DNA from: Distichodus sexfasciatus
Lineage: Eukaryota > Chordata > Actinopteri > Characiformes > Distichodontidae
Assembly (NCBI GenBank): GCA_032718565.1
Contig: JAVGVS010000097.1
Coordinates: forward strand, 626,227-690,226
Direction of reading: 5' to 3'
DNA: 64,000 nucleotides
Shown here one piece after another: positions 18,400 through 30,339 of the stretch. The position numbers and the translations under genes were made by a program. Every line of letters starts with the position of its first letter. The stretch's first letter is position 1. The notes below the pieces were generated by a model. It was not told the DNA's origin and ran no database searches. It saw only the letters and a list, made by a program, of their open reading frames with translations.

Positions 18400-19020
18400 T
18401 AAAAAGCCAGAAATCTCTTTGTTATTTAATCTTAATAAGAATTCCTCCGTTCACTTGCATTGTTTATTAAATGAGTAAGCAGCATACTACAACTCTTTTT
18501 CTGTCTTCTGGGAACTCACGATATTATATATATTATTTTTCATTTAAAATTGACTTTTTTATTTAATAAACTTTCTGTCACAAGTTGGTTTGAGAATTGC
18601 AAGAGGGAAGGTGACTTTAAAAACGCTAATTTATGTGCAATGTACTTCGTCCTTTCACTGAATGACTGCAAAGATTTTGTGTGTGTTATAATATGGTCAG
18701 AGGAGGACTGACGACCTCTTATGATGACCAAAATGTTATGAAATGTTCCGATGTAACTTCACAAAGCTGTTCAGATGAATGTTTCTGCTTGTGTGTATAT
18801 TAATCTATATTAAAGAAAAGTTGCTTGCTTTAATGTTGCCTCAATGTCTGTAATTAAGCTGTGGATGGAAAGATAAAAATTGACTAAACTATACGTCGTT
18901 ATTCCACTTTTTGTAGAAATGTTAATCAATTGTGTGAAAATGCTGCCATCTTGTGGTGGGAGACCAGTAGTGCAGTATTCTGTATAAAATATAGCTTTGG
19001 CCAAAATTAATTCTGCCCTC
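18400..19020. other. AT-rich intergenic DNA downstream of pmp22
   Basis: Nothing recognisable. ATATTAAAG at 18807 could be an alternative distal poly(A) signal for pmp22. Confidence 0.35.
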
Positions 19021-19032
19021 TAGTGGTCACTG

Positions 19033-19380
19033 TTATATATACAGCTCAGGGAAAAAGGAGACATCACTTTAATTCTGATTCATTGGTTTTACAATTTGTG
19101 GCTGTGTGTCAATATACAAGTCAGTGTTCTTTTATAACTTTGTTGTTTTATGCTTATTTCACAATTCCAAACATTTTTGGAGTGAATGATCTGATTTATT
19201 ATCTTATTATCTATGGAGTAAATGATCTTAATGTAACCACAGAATCCTCATTTGCTGAGGTTTGTTTCAATGCAATAGGACATAAACGAATAGTAACTTG
19301 TAATTTTTTTCAGTCAGTGAACAGAAAGAAATATTTAAAAATACAGCTACTCCAGGTTTGAGAGTATATATATATATATT
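19033..19380. mobile_element. Fragment of a DNA element (TATATACAGCTC end)
   Basis: It begins ATATATACAGCTCAGGGAAA, resembling a common teleost repeat whose ends read TATATACAGCTCTGGAAAAA. The rest is diverged and non-coding. Confidence 0.35.
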
Positions 19381-19399
19381 TACAAATAAAATGCACATT

Positions 19400-19500
19400 T
19401 AAATATTTTTGCTCTTAATGTTTTAGCACCAACCACCAAAGCAAATTCCTTGTATTTGACAATGTCCATCTGATAAACTTCATTCTGATTCTGATTGAGA
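19400..19500 (+). mobile_element. Non-LTR retrotransposon 3' tail
   Basis: AAATTCCTTGTATTTGACAA.GTCC, then AAACTTCATTCTGATTCTGATTGA, resembles the 3' end of teleost LINEs that finish in TTCTGATTCTGA repeats. Similar short tails occur at 20740-20805, 31385-31480, 31655-31760, 38690-38765 and 57090-57145. Confidence 0.45.
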
Positions 19501-19879
19501 TATAATTCGTACATTATTCTTGCATTACTATTTATTTTCTCATGTTTATTTGAAGAAGAAAAAAAACTAATCCCAAAATAAAGGAGGAAATTGAGAAATA
19601 AAGAACAATAGCACTTAAACTCTATAAACTTGAATAACAGCTTTTTGCAGTAGATCTCAAGTGACTGAGAAAAGACCTTTTTTTAATGTCACAGTCCATT
19701 TAACCCTATTTAAGTTTATCACATCATTAGCTGTGGACACATTATTCTTAATTTAAAGATCTCGGGATTAGCTCAGTGAGGTGTGGATGTCTGTGTGTGT
19801 GTGGCGGGGGGTATGATTGTCGAAATGTTTAAACATTTTATTTTTATGGACGACACATCATAAGAAAAACTAAACGCAA

Positions 19880-19985
19880 CCCACGCAAACATGGGGAGAG
19901 CATGCAAACTCCACACAGAAAGGACTTACGGCCGACCAGAGAATCGAAGCCAGGACCTTCTCGCTGTTACTTACGCCTTCACACT
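19880..19985 (-). mobile_element. SINE-B fragment
   Basis: CACGCAAACATGGGGAGAGC, ATGCAAACTCCACACAGAAA and CCAGGACCTTCTCGCTGTTA are the inverted SINE-B 5' half. Head and tail are missing. Confidence 0.7.
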
Positions 19986-19999
19986 TGTATTACTATATT

Positions 20000-20278
20000 T
20001 GTGAGACACCACTGAATCAAATGATAACTAGACAAATAAATTCTACATCTACAAATAACCTTCACCTCAATAACCAAAAGCAAAACTTTTACCTTTTATT
20101 GTTTTTCACATAAAACATGGAAATATTCTATAAATTATTTTTTCTTTATATATATATTTATCATAAGGACCTTTCCTCACATACAACAATATCCCCAGAA
20201 AGCCTTTAAAAATGGACAAATCTCAGTGTTTCCTATCTTTGAGGGGAAAACCAGGTCCTCACAACCCTCTTAATATAT

Positions 20279-20313
<35 letters not shown>
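20000..20313 (-). repeat. Microsatellite-linked dispersed repeat with (CA)17
   Basis: The inverted form of the GTGGGGACAT-type repeat: ACCAAAAGCAAAACTTTTACC, ATAAAACATGGAAAT, ACCAGGTCCTCACAACCCTC, ending in (CA)n at 20280-20313. Confidence 0.65.
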
Positions 20314-20317
<4 letters not shown>

Positions 20318-20329
20318 AAGATAAACATA

Positions 20330-20590
20330 TTAGTTATTAGTGATGAATATTTCAGGAAATCAGGGTCAAAGGTGAAGCCAACAGGGAGAATCAGTATGAA
20401 CCAGACAAATGAGTCTAATTCATGTCGCTTATCTGATAATGGGGTAATTAATGAACGTGACCACACCGACCCCAAGAACTTCAGCCTGTCTGGAGGATCT
20501 GACATGCCCCCGACTTCCCATCCCCCAGACACGACCCAACCCCGTGTATAAAGGATCTGATCTGGGCACCAAAACCCTGTGAATACACAC
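20330..20590. other. Unrecognised, apparently single-copy stretch
   Basis: It contains CGCTTATCTGATAATGGGGT, AATTAATGAACGTGACC and a CCCCGACTTCCCATCCCCC block. It has GATA- and homeodomain-type words and no repeat signature. Candidate conserved noncoding element; unverified. Confidence 0.3.
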
Positions 20591-21177
20591 ACATGATTTA
20601 AAACTACATTTTGTGATGAAGAGCGTGTGGCCTCATGGGAAACAGCAAAGTTATTTTAAGGTTCTATTATATCTCCTTGTTATTTTAATTATTTTATTTT
20701 TATTTTGCCTTAATTGCATGGTCAAAGAGCGGATCAGGATACATTTCACTGCATGTTGTACCTGTATAATTTGCATGTGACAAATAAAGAATCTTGAGAA
20801 AATCTTGGCAAGGGACCTTTAACTCTCATAGCAATATGATAATTACTATTTTATGTCTAACATTATTTAACTTATTTTAAAGAGCGTTGCAAAATGAAAT
20901 TCTATTCGCTAGAAACGAATTAAGTGGTGAAGTGGACAATGGTGAAAAAAGAGGAAATATGGTTTTAAAAGGTTAGCTGCTGTGTACTAAAAAGGAAAAC
21001 AAATTTGATAAAGATACAAAAAATACAGAAAATGGCTGTCAAATCTCCTGCAAGGATTATACTGTAAATTTACAGTCAACATCTCACAGTAAACTTGTTT
21101 TTTTACAGTGTAGAAAAACTGTCTGTGCCTTGTAGTTTCAGGTTCGACGGTCAGATGCCACACACACACTGGCAGCA

Positions 21178-22047
21178 TGCTTGTAATTGTTCGCGTCCTC
21201 GGGGTCAAGGACGAATTTAGAGCATTATTACGTTATCTCCTCCCCTCGTTTTTCTCCCCCACCCCTCCTTTAATACCACCCCCGTCCAATGTCATTATCG
21301 CTGCCCACCCTCTATTCTCACCAGTCTGCAGGGAGACAATATTCCTTCATTTCGGGGAACACAATGGGTAGAGATGCATGAAGCTCCACCTCCATCCATC
21401 AGACCTGCTTCAGCGACAGGAATAGCATTGCAGACCGCGAGCCGTGCATTCTAGCTTGTCAAATCCAGAAGACTTGTGTTTTACATGCATTTACAAATAC
21501 TTTTCTTGAATTTTATACTTTTTTTGTACACGTCCATCACAACTTTTTTGAACACCTTTTAAAACTTTTATGTAATTATTTAATATTTAATTGATTTATT
21601 TATACTATTTATATACTTTCATACTTAATCTGCAACAACAACAACAACAACAACAACAATAACATATCTGCTGAGTAGAGAACGTCTCTGTGAGCCAAGG
21701 AGTTGCTCTGGATATTGCCAATTCATTTAATAAAAACATTTTACATGACCCAACATGATGGACTACTTTTTTGCACAGTTTTTAAAATGATGATGATGAT
21801 GATGATGATGATGATGCTTATTATTATTATTATTGTTGTTGTTGTTGTTGTTATACACTATTTGTTATTTTTTACATGACACAACATGCCATTTTTTAAA
21901 ACGCTTATTATTCATTACTAAATAATAACAAATGTGATTATTATTATATTATATTATTTTATTATTTAAAATGTTATATTTTTCTCAATTTAGTCTACCA
22001 ATACAGATAAAGGCACACACATTAATAATAATAATAATAATAATAGC

Positions 22048-22080
<33 letters not shown>

Positions 22081-22300
22081 GATGAATTTTTTTTTCTTTC
22101 TTTTCTTTCTTTCTTCTTCTTTTTCACATTTTTGGCTCGCTAAGCAGCCTGGACGATCCAGAGATGAAGACAATAAGATAGTATCTGAGGAGAAAATATT
22201 TTTAATTTTAACAACACAATGGTAAAGATGCAGGCCCACCTTCATCTATCAGAGCTGCTTTAGCAGCAGGAATAGGCATCGCAGACCGCGAGCCAAGTAA
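21178..22300. repeat. Diverged duplicated module with triplet microsatellites
   Basis: About 65 bp around 21383-21450 (ACC.CCATC.ATCAGA.CTGCTT, CAGGAATAG, then GCAGACCGCGAGCC) recurs at 22233-22297. A second word set (TTTTTGGCTCG, GATCCAGAGATGAAGACAA) at 22125-22175 recurs as TTTTTTGCTCG, GTCCAGAGATGAACACAA at 23587-23635. Between them lie (CAA)n 21633-21659, (GAT)n 21788-21816, (TTA)n and (TTG)n 21818-21852, and (AAT)n 22022-22079. Confidence 0.6.
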
Positions 22301-23370
22301 CTGGGCTTCATGAAAATGCAATGGGCTTTAGGTCAAGGTGGCGCTTTTAGGGCGGTGGGTAAATGGGGGCAGGAGGGCTTTTTGTGGGTTAAAGGGCTTT
22401 TTCTTTTTTGTCACAGCCAACCACCTTCATCTGCTTACATCATCGACGCGCGCTGCGTCATCGGACCGGTGTAATTTGTAGCCGTACACTTCTTTTTTAA
22501 TTAAAAAAACGGGAGCGCGCAGAAGAGAATGAAAGGGAAAAAAAGAGGGGACGAGGAGGTATCCAGATTAAAGAGAGCATTCAATAGTTTGACCCTGCTT
22601 ATGTGCCCAAACACACACACACACACACACAGACGGCTGATCTAAACTGTAATAAAAATATCTCCCATGAAGTAAACATTCAAGTTGTAAACAAAATGTT
22701 TGTAACGTTTTTCCACATCTAGTCTTTAGAGATCATTCTATTATCTCTCATAATTACTAGATCTGTTAGTAAATCTACATTTAACCCTAAAAGGTTAAAT
22801 GTGTGGGCAAAAATTTTCTAAAATCATTTTTTTCCTTATTTTAAATAAATACCACACTATACATGTATTTGAATGTATAAATGTACAAAGTACAAAATGT
22901 ACTTTGTACAAAATGTTGGAGATAAGCTACACCCAACAGCTTTTCACATGCATTACTGTTTTATGCTTCTGAATTAGATAACAGATGCAATAATAATTGT
23001 AAGAGCTATAATCAATAAGGGAGTTATATTTGTTTTTATTTTTATTTACAGATTTTTAAAAATGTTGCAGTAATGGAGTTTTGATGTATATTATAATGTT
23101 TTTCATTTTGTGTGGTATTTGTGCAGAAGAAAGTTGGAAGAAAAAGGCAGGATTATAGAAGTAGGGCGTAAATAGTTTTTGATCATCGCCTGTTTATTGT
23201 TTGTTTCCCAATATTGTTACAAATATTCATTAAACTTTCTTGCATTTGTTCATAAAGATTTACTTTATTTTATGCTTTTGCACAAGGGTCAGACTTGAAT
23301 TCACCTTTACACACTTTTTAGCTGCTGATAACTCATGTGCACACTGGATACTGATCTGCAGCACACACAC
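22300..23370. other. Intergenic DNA with one GC-rich patch
   Basis: 22440-22530 is CpG-rich (CATCGACGCGCGCTGCGTCA, CGGGAGCGCGCAGAAGAG), and (CA)n lies at 22610-22631. The remainder is AT-rich with nothing recognised. Confidence 0.4.
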
Positions 23371-23429
<59 letters not shown>

Positions 23430-23524
23430 ATAATAATAATAATAACCTTACTTTTAATGCTTTTTAAATCTTTTGGACACACCTGAAAATAGATCTGGGG
23501 GAAAAATAATAATAAAAGAAAAAT

Positions 23525-23568
<44 letters not shown>

Positions 23569-23569
23569 T
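23370..23569. repeat. Two (AAT)n microsatellites
   Basis: (AAT)n at 23370-23446 and again at 23527-23569, about 80 bp apart. Long frames read here as poly-Ile or poly-Tyr and are artefacts of the triplet repeats. Confidence 0.95.
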
Positions 23570-23579
23570 AAACAACACA

Positions 23580-24150
23580 GCATTTTTTTACCATTTTTTG
23601 CTCGACTCGGGAGTCCAGAGATGAACACAAGGAGATTTGTATTTCACAGAAGGCTGAACTTGAGACCCCATGTTCCCCCTTTGGGAATCCCCCTGCTGGA
23701 TCCATAAATCCCAGTGGAAGGCTGAGCTTGTTTAAAACGCGATCCCCGCTCACCCGGGGTCACCCAAACGCCCCCCCCAAAATACCCAGAAACAGATCTG
23801 CTCTCCCTCGAGTGCACTTTCACCGAGGGTCAGGGAGAACCTGCTGGTTTTATGCCCTGTTTCTGGCACAGCCGGTGCTTATTTTAACATGAACAAAAAA
23901 GGTCCTTTTCGCTCCAGGTCCGGATCCGGGCTTGGGACGTCAAGGTCAAGATCAGGCGTAAAGGCCGTCACCCTCCAAAATCTGCCCTCTGCTCCACACG
24001 CCGTCCATCACGCTGTCCACGCCAAGAAAACACTCAGCCCGACGTGCTCCGACACTAAATTAAACTCATTCATTTAGTCATTACGCTGGCCAACGTGAAT
24101 GGAGCTCTTGGTCGCTGGTGCTGCTGCAAAGAGAGTGATATTTTGGTTTT
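23580..24150. other. Unrecognised, moderately GC-rich stretch
   Basis: Apart from the short duplicated word at 23587-23635, this stretch shows no repeat. It has CCCGCTCACCCGGGGTCACC, AGGTCCGGATCCGGGCTTGG and CACGCTGTCCACGCCAAG. Candidate conserved noncoding DNA; no gene supported. Confidence 0.3.
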
Positions 24151-24325
24151 AATTGTTTATTTTTAAGAGCCATACTTTGTCTTTGTCAGGCTTTTACAAA
24201 GACGCTTCTCACACAATGAGATGGAAAACAAATATCAAAGTTGGGGGAATAAAGGGGGTGTAGGGAACCATGCGGTGTCCTCAAGCACAGTGTTAATTTC
24301 ATTAATGAAAAGTATGACTAAAAAT

Positions 24326-24577
24326 GTAGTGCAACACGGTGGCACAGTGGTTAGCGCTGACACACAGTGAAAGTGTTCGCCCTGTGATCAGAAGGTCGCT
24401 GGTTCGAATCCATGACCAGTAAAGGTACCACTGAGGTACTTATGAGCAAGGTACCGTCCTCATGTTAGCTGCCCACTGCTCCTTCGCGGAGGGGTCAAAT
24501 GCAGAGGTTACATTTCATTGTGGTGGACTGTGTGTTGTGTTGTGGTGTGTTCACAATGACAAATAATCACTCACTTT
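24326..24577 (+). mobile_element. SINE-A, best-preserved copy
   Basis: A complete layout: ACGGTGGCACAGTGGTTAGC head with A box, GTCGCTGGTTCGAATCCATG B box, CCAGTAAAGGTACCACTGAG body, GCCCACTGCTCCTTCGCGGA, and a TTCACAATGACAAATAATCA tail. This copy mixes a SINE-B-like head opening with the SINE-A body. Confidence 0.85.
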
Positions 24578-24599
24578 TTAATCATGGTGCAAACAAGTA

Positions 24600-25690
24600 C
24601 AGCTTGACTTTCTTGGACATCCATTTTGAAACTTCTGTTTGACACTGTTTGATTCTGTCAATTTTGGTGTAACATTTTGTGACGGAACAATGTCTTGTTG
24701 ATCAGACGGAGAAATCGTCCTGCCAGATGGTGTAATCAGTAAACTAGGAACAAAGTGAAATAATTATTTTGGAGATAAGCTACACCCAAAACTTTTTATA
24801 TCTTGAAGAAACCAAAAAATTGCCCGCGATATTGGTATTGGATTTCCAAATTCTCCCATTTCAAAATTTTTGATCATTCTCCTCAAAATCGACCATCATA
24901 GAATTCTGATAATTGGAGAAAATGTTTAATTATCCACTGAACAAAATCGTGTAGCAGTTGAGCTCATATATTGATGTTTCTATGTTTGTTTTTTGTGTAT
25001 GCGCAGTTATGCAAGCCCATAAAGCAAATAGTCTCACACTACTCGTGTCACTTACATGAAAAATGTACAGGCTGTAGATAAAAGCATGCCGATATCACAG
25101 CTTGTGTTTTGTAGAAGAGAGGTTTCGGGTCAGCGTTTGCCCCCTTTTGCCCGACAACAGTCCTCTCCAAGGTGTGAACGACGCCAGGCCGAGCTGACAA
25201 CACGCTGGGCACAAGCCAAACACGCTGACAAAATCTTACCATTGCTGAGCCCTATTGGATTTCAAGGCAATATCTGCTTTGAGGAGGGCAAGAAGCAATC
25301 TGACCATGACATATGGAACTCCTCTCACACGCTCGATGCCAGGGTCGGGGCAAGGCAAGGCAGGGAAACCGTGACAGTGGTAAAGCAGAACAAAATGTAT
25401 ACTAATTTTATTTTATTTTTTAACCAGTGGAAGCCAATGGGCTTTATTCTTCAGCAGATTAATCAACTTCAGATGCAAAAATGTGATCTGAAACGTAGAG
25501 AACGTCCCTGGTGTTTTTGTGCAATAAAATATTCAAAGTATGTTTTACTGTATTCCAGACATCCATTCATTTTCTGTAAAATGTGTATTTTTCTGATTAT
25601 AATAAGCTATAGAGAGGACCAGCTTGCAAATATCATATTCTTCTGTAGCAGAATTTTTACCCTACACGTGTCTAAGATTTAATGTTCACT
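24600..25690. other. Unrecognised intergenic DNA
   Basis: 25100-25380 is moderately GC-rich (TTGCCCGACAACAGTCCTCT, CGACGCCAGGCCGAGCTGAC). An open frame of 208 codons (25056-25682, +) covers it, but the second half is AT-rich with chance-like composition and I recognise no domain. It is not called as a gene. Confidence 0.35.
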
Positions 25691-26093
25691 AAAAACAATG
25701 AAATTTGTGTAAAACTGTTTTTCAGCAGCTGTAGATTCCATTCTTACCTAAAATTGATTTTAGATAGGAAAGATGTTAAAATTGGTTTTAAGAACAAATG
25801 TCATCTTAAGGATGTTTTTAAATTGATGTTAGAGTGGCCCTATAATACATAAAATAACTGGAACACACACTCACAGAGCCCAGCAAAATGGCAGGAAAAC
25901 TAGTCAATAAACATGTGGTCAGAATCCACTTGTGTTACTGTCTAACAGTATCCACTGGTGTTTAATTAGCCAGAGGAATAAACGAGCTCAAATAAACACT
26001 GTAGGAGATAATTTAATAGAGTATGAGTTCATGTTTTGTGTAAATTTTTTATCCACTTATTTTACCACCACAGTGCCAAAGAGAATGTCCTGG

Positions 26094-26094
26094 C

Positions 26095-26128
<34 letters not shown>

Positions 26129-26150
26129 CACACAGACACACACACACACA
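26094..26150. repeat. (CA)n microsatellite, interrupted
   Basis: About 27 CA units with CG and GA interruptions. A second (CA)n array lies at 26538-26569. Confidence 0.9.
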
Positions 26151-26639
26151 GGCAGGTCGATTTATTCATGGTGCTAAAGCAGACATTTAGGCAAATAATT
26201 ACACTATCATTTTTATTTGAAAAACTGAGCTACGTATTGGAAGAAAGGAAAATGATGGGAGTGAATGGGGCTGGAAGAAGAACGAGCAAAGAAAGAGGCG
26301 GATGTCGCTGTTTAATGAAAGTATGATTAGTAAACCTAATTATCTGGACTCTAGCGTGGCTCTTGGATGCCCCTGAAAAAAGCCAATCAGCATCAATCTA
26401 CATGTCAGCCAGGAGGACGGTAACCGTGGAGATGGATGCTGCAATCTGTCCAAAAAGCAGCCTCCACCCCGCACTACAACAGCAGCAGAGCGCTATCTGT
26501 AGAGCTTAATGAGGTTTATAAAGATGGCAATCAATTAACACACACACACACACACATACACACACACAGAGTCATATACAGTTTTAAACAATAGCTTTTA
26601 TAGCGATACCTATAGCTTACAGATACAGCTAAAGCTACT

Positions 26640-26870
26640 GTTTTAATATAGTAGCTATCTACTCAAGCTACAGAACAGTGCAACTACATCTGAGATATCT
26701 CACAGCCATAGATTCTCGCTTCCATCGTGGACCCCATCTCGCAGCTGCCAAAAGTGCACTGTGAAGCAAGCATGGGCACGGCCTATCAGATGCCGTTTCG
26801 CCAGTCACATTTCCTATTTTACCCAGTTCGCTGTCAAACTTATTTCTACTAAAGAAAGAGTATAAAAATG
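26640..26870. mobile_element. Dispersed repeat (AGCTAC.. / CATAGATTCT.GCTTCCAT)
   Basis: AGCCATAGATTCTCGCTTCC, CATCTCGCAGCTGCCAAAAG and GCACTGTGAAGCAAGCATG recur at 57225-57300. Both copies are flanked by AGTAGCTA-type words, and a third, shorter relative is at 48225-48385. This is probably a non-autonomous DNA element. Confidence 0.55.
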
Positions 26871-26949
26871 GGTGGGGAAGCTGGACCAAGCAAGAAACCA
26901 AAAACTTACCACTTCCATCTGGAATGGGAAGAGGACTTTCTTTTCACAA

Positions 26950-27180
26950 TGTCATATTCGAAGTGTGTTTGCAGGGCTGCCAACTCTCACGCAATGAGCG
27001 TGAGACACACGCATCTGACTGTCTTCACACGCTCTCACGCCATACCTCCGATTTCTCACGCTGAAAATCTATTTTATCTATCTCAGCTAGGCTGCCCATT
27101 GCGTCAGGTCAAACACCACTTGCGATCGATCAATTATGCCTTACGCATGGCTGTGCACACTCCTCTATGGTAGGTGGCGC
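26950..27180. mobile_element. Repeat fragment (CCAACTCTCACGCAATGAGCG)
   Basis: GGCTGCCAACTCTCACGC, GAGCGTGAGACACACGCATC and CTCACGCCATACC resemble a repeat that I recall from teleost genomes. No boundaries or second copy are visible in this window. Confidence 0.3.
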
Positions 27181-27424
27181 ACCTAATGATGCTGCAGCTT
27201 TTGACTATTGACAAGCTACTGAAAATAAGATTTAAGAGTAAAGCAACTGGACCTAAATCTTAATTTACTAACTAAATGTAAATCTTTTACCCCTTTTAAC
27301 TTCCTATAAAACTAGTTTTCCCTCATGAGGTCTCACCTAGTATAAAAATATTCTCACAATGACAAATCTGTCACAGAAGGGACAAAAGGTCCTCACAAGG
27401 TGTAAATCACAAGTTTCATCACAA

Positions 27425-28252
27425 TATGATATATCGATGGACAATTCAACGTCTGCTGATATCAGAAAGTCTGCTACGATACGATTTTGATTTGATTCAC
27501 GATACAAGACAATATCATAAGCTGTGGCCTTTGTCTACCAAACACGTTTTATTGCGCTGACAGCGGTCAAAACCTCACTTCCAGACGTAGAGATTGATTA
27601 ATATGTTCTGGAGAGAGGTGACATTAATAAGTCCAGCGCTGTTCTAAAAGTTGAACGGATATCAGCTTGAAGTGCTCTGAGCGCAGCATCAAAACATGTC
27701 TCCACCATGCGTTTTTTTTTCACTAAAGGCGCTTATTGCTCTGAACGCTGAAGCTCATATGATTTGTATTAAAAATTGATGCTTTCAGCACCAATAAACA
27801 GGCCCTTAATCACTATCACTTCCATTGATATCACATTACAAAGACCAAATAAAAATAAAAATAGTTTGGCATTTTTATTCTTGAACTTAAGTAGGCATTA
27901 AAATAACAAAATTAAAATAAAAACAGACCTCCTCTTGAAAATCAAGTGATGAAACAATATGTATTATTGAAGATTCAAGTATCTTTATTTATTTTATTAT
28001 TTACAAGTACAACGCATTAAAATGTACAATTAAACAATCAAAAATAGTTTTTTTTTTAGAATTTCCGCAATAAAGAGTAAAATACAATCTATACATAAAA
28101 ATATAGAAAATAGGCTAAATCTCACAAAATTGAACCAAAGACCGTGACTGTGCCTTGATGTCTGATCAATGTTTCCATTTTGGATTGATAGGTTTCTTGG
28201 TGGTCATTGAATCAATCTTGATGTAGATCGATGTATCGTTACATCTCTACTC
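27425..28252 (-). mobile_element. hAT-like non-autonomous element (GATGTAACGATACATCGAT end)
   Basis: The reverse strand begins GTAGAGATGTAACGATACAT, CGATCTACATCAAGATTG. The far end is diverged (ATGATATATCGATGG). Its interior (27510-27800) is shared, in the opposite orientation, with 44690-45530. Shorter relatives are at 29405-29740 (-) and 60060-60420 (+). No transposase is encoded. Confidence 0.6.
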
Positions 28253-28489
28253 ACAAGTACGATACCTAAAAATCTTCTACCTCCTACAGATTCACTAGTC
28301 TTAAATACTCTTTCTTCTCAACCTCTTCACAAAGTGACATGTAAATATAGAATTTGTGGGCCTAGAGACTCAAAGAACACAGAGAACTTAGTATTATCCC
28401 TCTCTATCTTTAACACTCACACACACACAACAAACTCTTCACCCCAGTATCTGGACAATGTTCACACCAGTGGTCCTTGCACCTTCTCT

Positions 28490-28900
28490 CTCTCTCCGTA
28501 TCGGGGGAATTGGAAAGTTTTTCCTCCCGGCCTTTTCACCCGCCCCCTTCTCCAAAGGCCATATGGTAAACATATTTCCCCGCGTCGTTGGCTTTTATGG
28601 CTCTCCATGAAAGAATGGAAGGGGTTGTGTCAGGTTCAGGAGGCCAAACGATAGTCAGCAATTAAAGAGCTTTTATTTCTATTAGAGCGCTCAGCCGGTC
28701 GCTCGGGAGCCGTTCCGACTCTGCTTTCTAATTGCTGAAGAATAACACCAACACGCAAAACGCTCTCGTGCCATCACAGAGGCCTTTAGGCAGCGTAAAT
28801 TCCTGTTATACACATGGCACTCGGGTTACAGCTGGCAAATGTCATCATGCTTGGACACAACAAATGTCAGGTGCGTGCACTTATACCATCTATACCATCA
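28490..28900. other. Unrecognised, apparently single-copy block with an inverted homeodomain-type repeat
   Basis: TCAGCAATTA (28655-28664) is matched perfectly inverted by TAATTGCTGA (28729-28738) around a GC-rich centre (GAGCGCTCAGCCGGTCGCTC). No element signature. Candidate cis-regulatory DNA. Confidence 0.35.
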
Positions 28901-28944
28901 TGATGCTGTAAAAGAGGAGTTGCCTAACCTCACTTCTTAATCTT

Positions 28945-28998
28945 AAGAAGAAGAGGAAGAAGAAAGAGAAGAAGAACAAGAAGAAGAAGAAGAAGAAG
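28945..28998. repeat. (AAG)n microsatellite, imperfect
   Basis: A run of AAG/AGA triplets, about 18 units with interruptions. Confidence 0.9.
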
Positions 28999-29220
28999 CC
29001 CAAATGGAGCAGTAAAATCCTTGCACGAGTTTGATCCTCCTCTGATCCTCTATCGCCCAGTCAGCTTTTGTTTGAAAATTTAAACAGTTTCTTAAATCTT
29101 TAATCTGGACTAAACATGGCAACCGCATTGTTCAAGCCAAGAGCCTCTGTCAGCACTCGGCACTGAGCACCCCTAAAGGTTAGATCCTAGAATCGTCCCA
29201 GTTTGACTGTGAAACACATT

Positions 29221-29346
29221 GGACCAATTTCCCAGTCTGAGATTAAGCCTAGTCCTAGACTAACTTTAACTTTCAGTTGTAAATCTCCATTGGCACTGCA
29301 GTTTAGTCCAAGACTAGGCTTAAAACATGTTCAAGAAACCAGCCCA
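29221..29346. mobile_element. Foldback element F, well preserved
   Basis: Arms of about 50 bp: GAGATTAAGCCTAGTCCTAG against TCCAAGACTAGGCTTAAAAC, and outer CCAATTTCCCAGTC against CAAGAAACCAGCCC. Confidence 0.8.
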
Positions 29347-29404
29347 TTAGGTTTGAAGGACCCACTACACACTTCCTTATTAAAAATATGTCAACTTATC
29401 TAGA

Positions 29405-29740
29405 TTTGTCAAAGCCAAGTTTCATCACGATACAATATATAAATTATATTGATTATATAGATTATATTGATTATATAGATTATATCGATTGAGTGAACAA
29501 TGATTCGATGTCAGCCGATATTTGACAATTTATTTTGAAACATGCTGATCACTTCATGTCAAATCACAAAAGCAACAAAAAAATCATTTGACATTTATTT
29601 CCCAACATCAAACATTTAAATAAAACAAAAATCATCTTTTAATAAAAATAGACATTTTTTCATTTTGGATCAGCTCTCACTGATAATTGCATTGTTGAAT
29701 CAATGTAGACTGATGTATTCAGCCGATCCAGAATGCAGCT
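29405..29740 (-). mobile_element. hAT-like element relative with a 13-14-bp minisatellite
   Basis: CATCACGATACAATATATAA and GAATCAATGTAGACTGATGT match the termini of the 27425-28252 element. An internal array of TATAGATTATATTGAT-type units lies at 29440-29490. Confidence 0.5.
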
Positions 29741-30125
29741 GCGAGATTTATCTTCAGTTTTTCTAAATTCTCGCACTCCACACTCTACTGCGGAACCTGC
29801 ACTGGCTCCCTGTGGCTGCTCACATCAGCTTCAAATCCCTAACACTTGCCTTTAAGGCCAAGACTGGAACAGCACCTCCTTACTGATCAGCACTGATTAA
29901 ACAATGTGTCACTTCTCGGCCTCTCAGAGCATCAACCGCTGCTTGTCTGGAATCACCTCTAGTTAAAAGAAGAGGAAGACCTGCATCAAGACTCTTTGCA
30001 GTGCTGGCTCCTCAGAACCAACTTCCTCTTGCTGTAAGAACTGCTGAGTCCCTTGCTGTCTTCAAATGTCGTCTGAAGACAACCCTCTCCAAAGAGTATC
30101 TAGGGGATTAATTTACCCCTTACTA
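29740..30125 (+). mobile_element. Non-LTR retrotransposon, reverse transcriptase C-terminal fragment (decayed)
   Basis: Across frames, the + strand reads IQNAAARFI, LHWLPVAAHISFKSL, AFKAKTGTAPPY, RPLRASTAACLESPL and LPLAVRTAESLAVFKCRLKT, the conserved C-terminal region of L2/Rex-like LINEs of fish. Internal stops and shifts show it is dead. An AT-rich tail follows to about 30340. Confidence 0.75.
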
Positions 30126-30339
30126 TTTATGTTGTCTTACCAATCAAAAAGGAAAAAAAACCCAAAAAAACACCCCAAAAAGCCCACTAACATGTATGTC
30201 TGTTCTGTGAACTTTCGTTTTCTCTAATCCATTTTTCGTTAAAATATAAAATTTAGTCGGCGGTGATTTGGTTTAACCATAGTTAAGTCTTTTCATACAT
30301 GTTGTTGTGCTCAATAAAGGAATACATTTCACTTAATTC

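Noticed and set aside
23240..23578. Long frames rich in Ile or Tyr
   Set aside because: They are translations of (AAT)n microsatellites on either strand.
24326..24410. Possible tRNA genes at SINE heads (also at 34569, 59040, 9799 and others)
   Set aside because: A- and B-box-like words are present, but no cloverleaf with paired acceptor and anticodon stems continues. They are SINE promoters.
25056..25682. 208-codon open frame, the longest in the window
   Set aside because: No recognised domain, poor start context, and the second half is AT-rich with chance-like residue use. No splice signals or repeats support expression.
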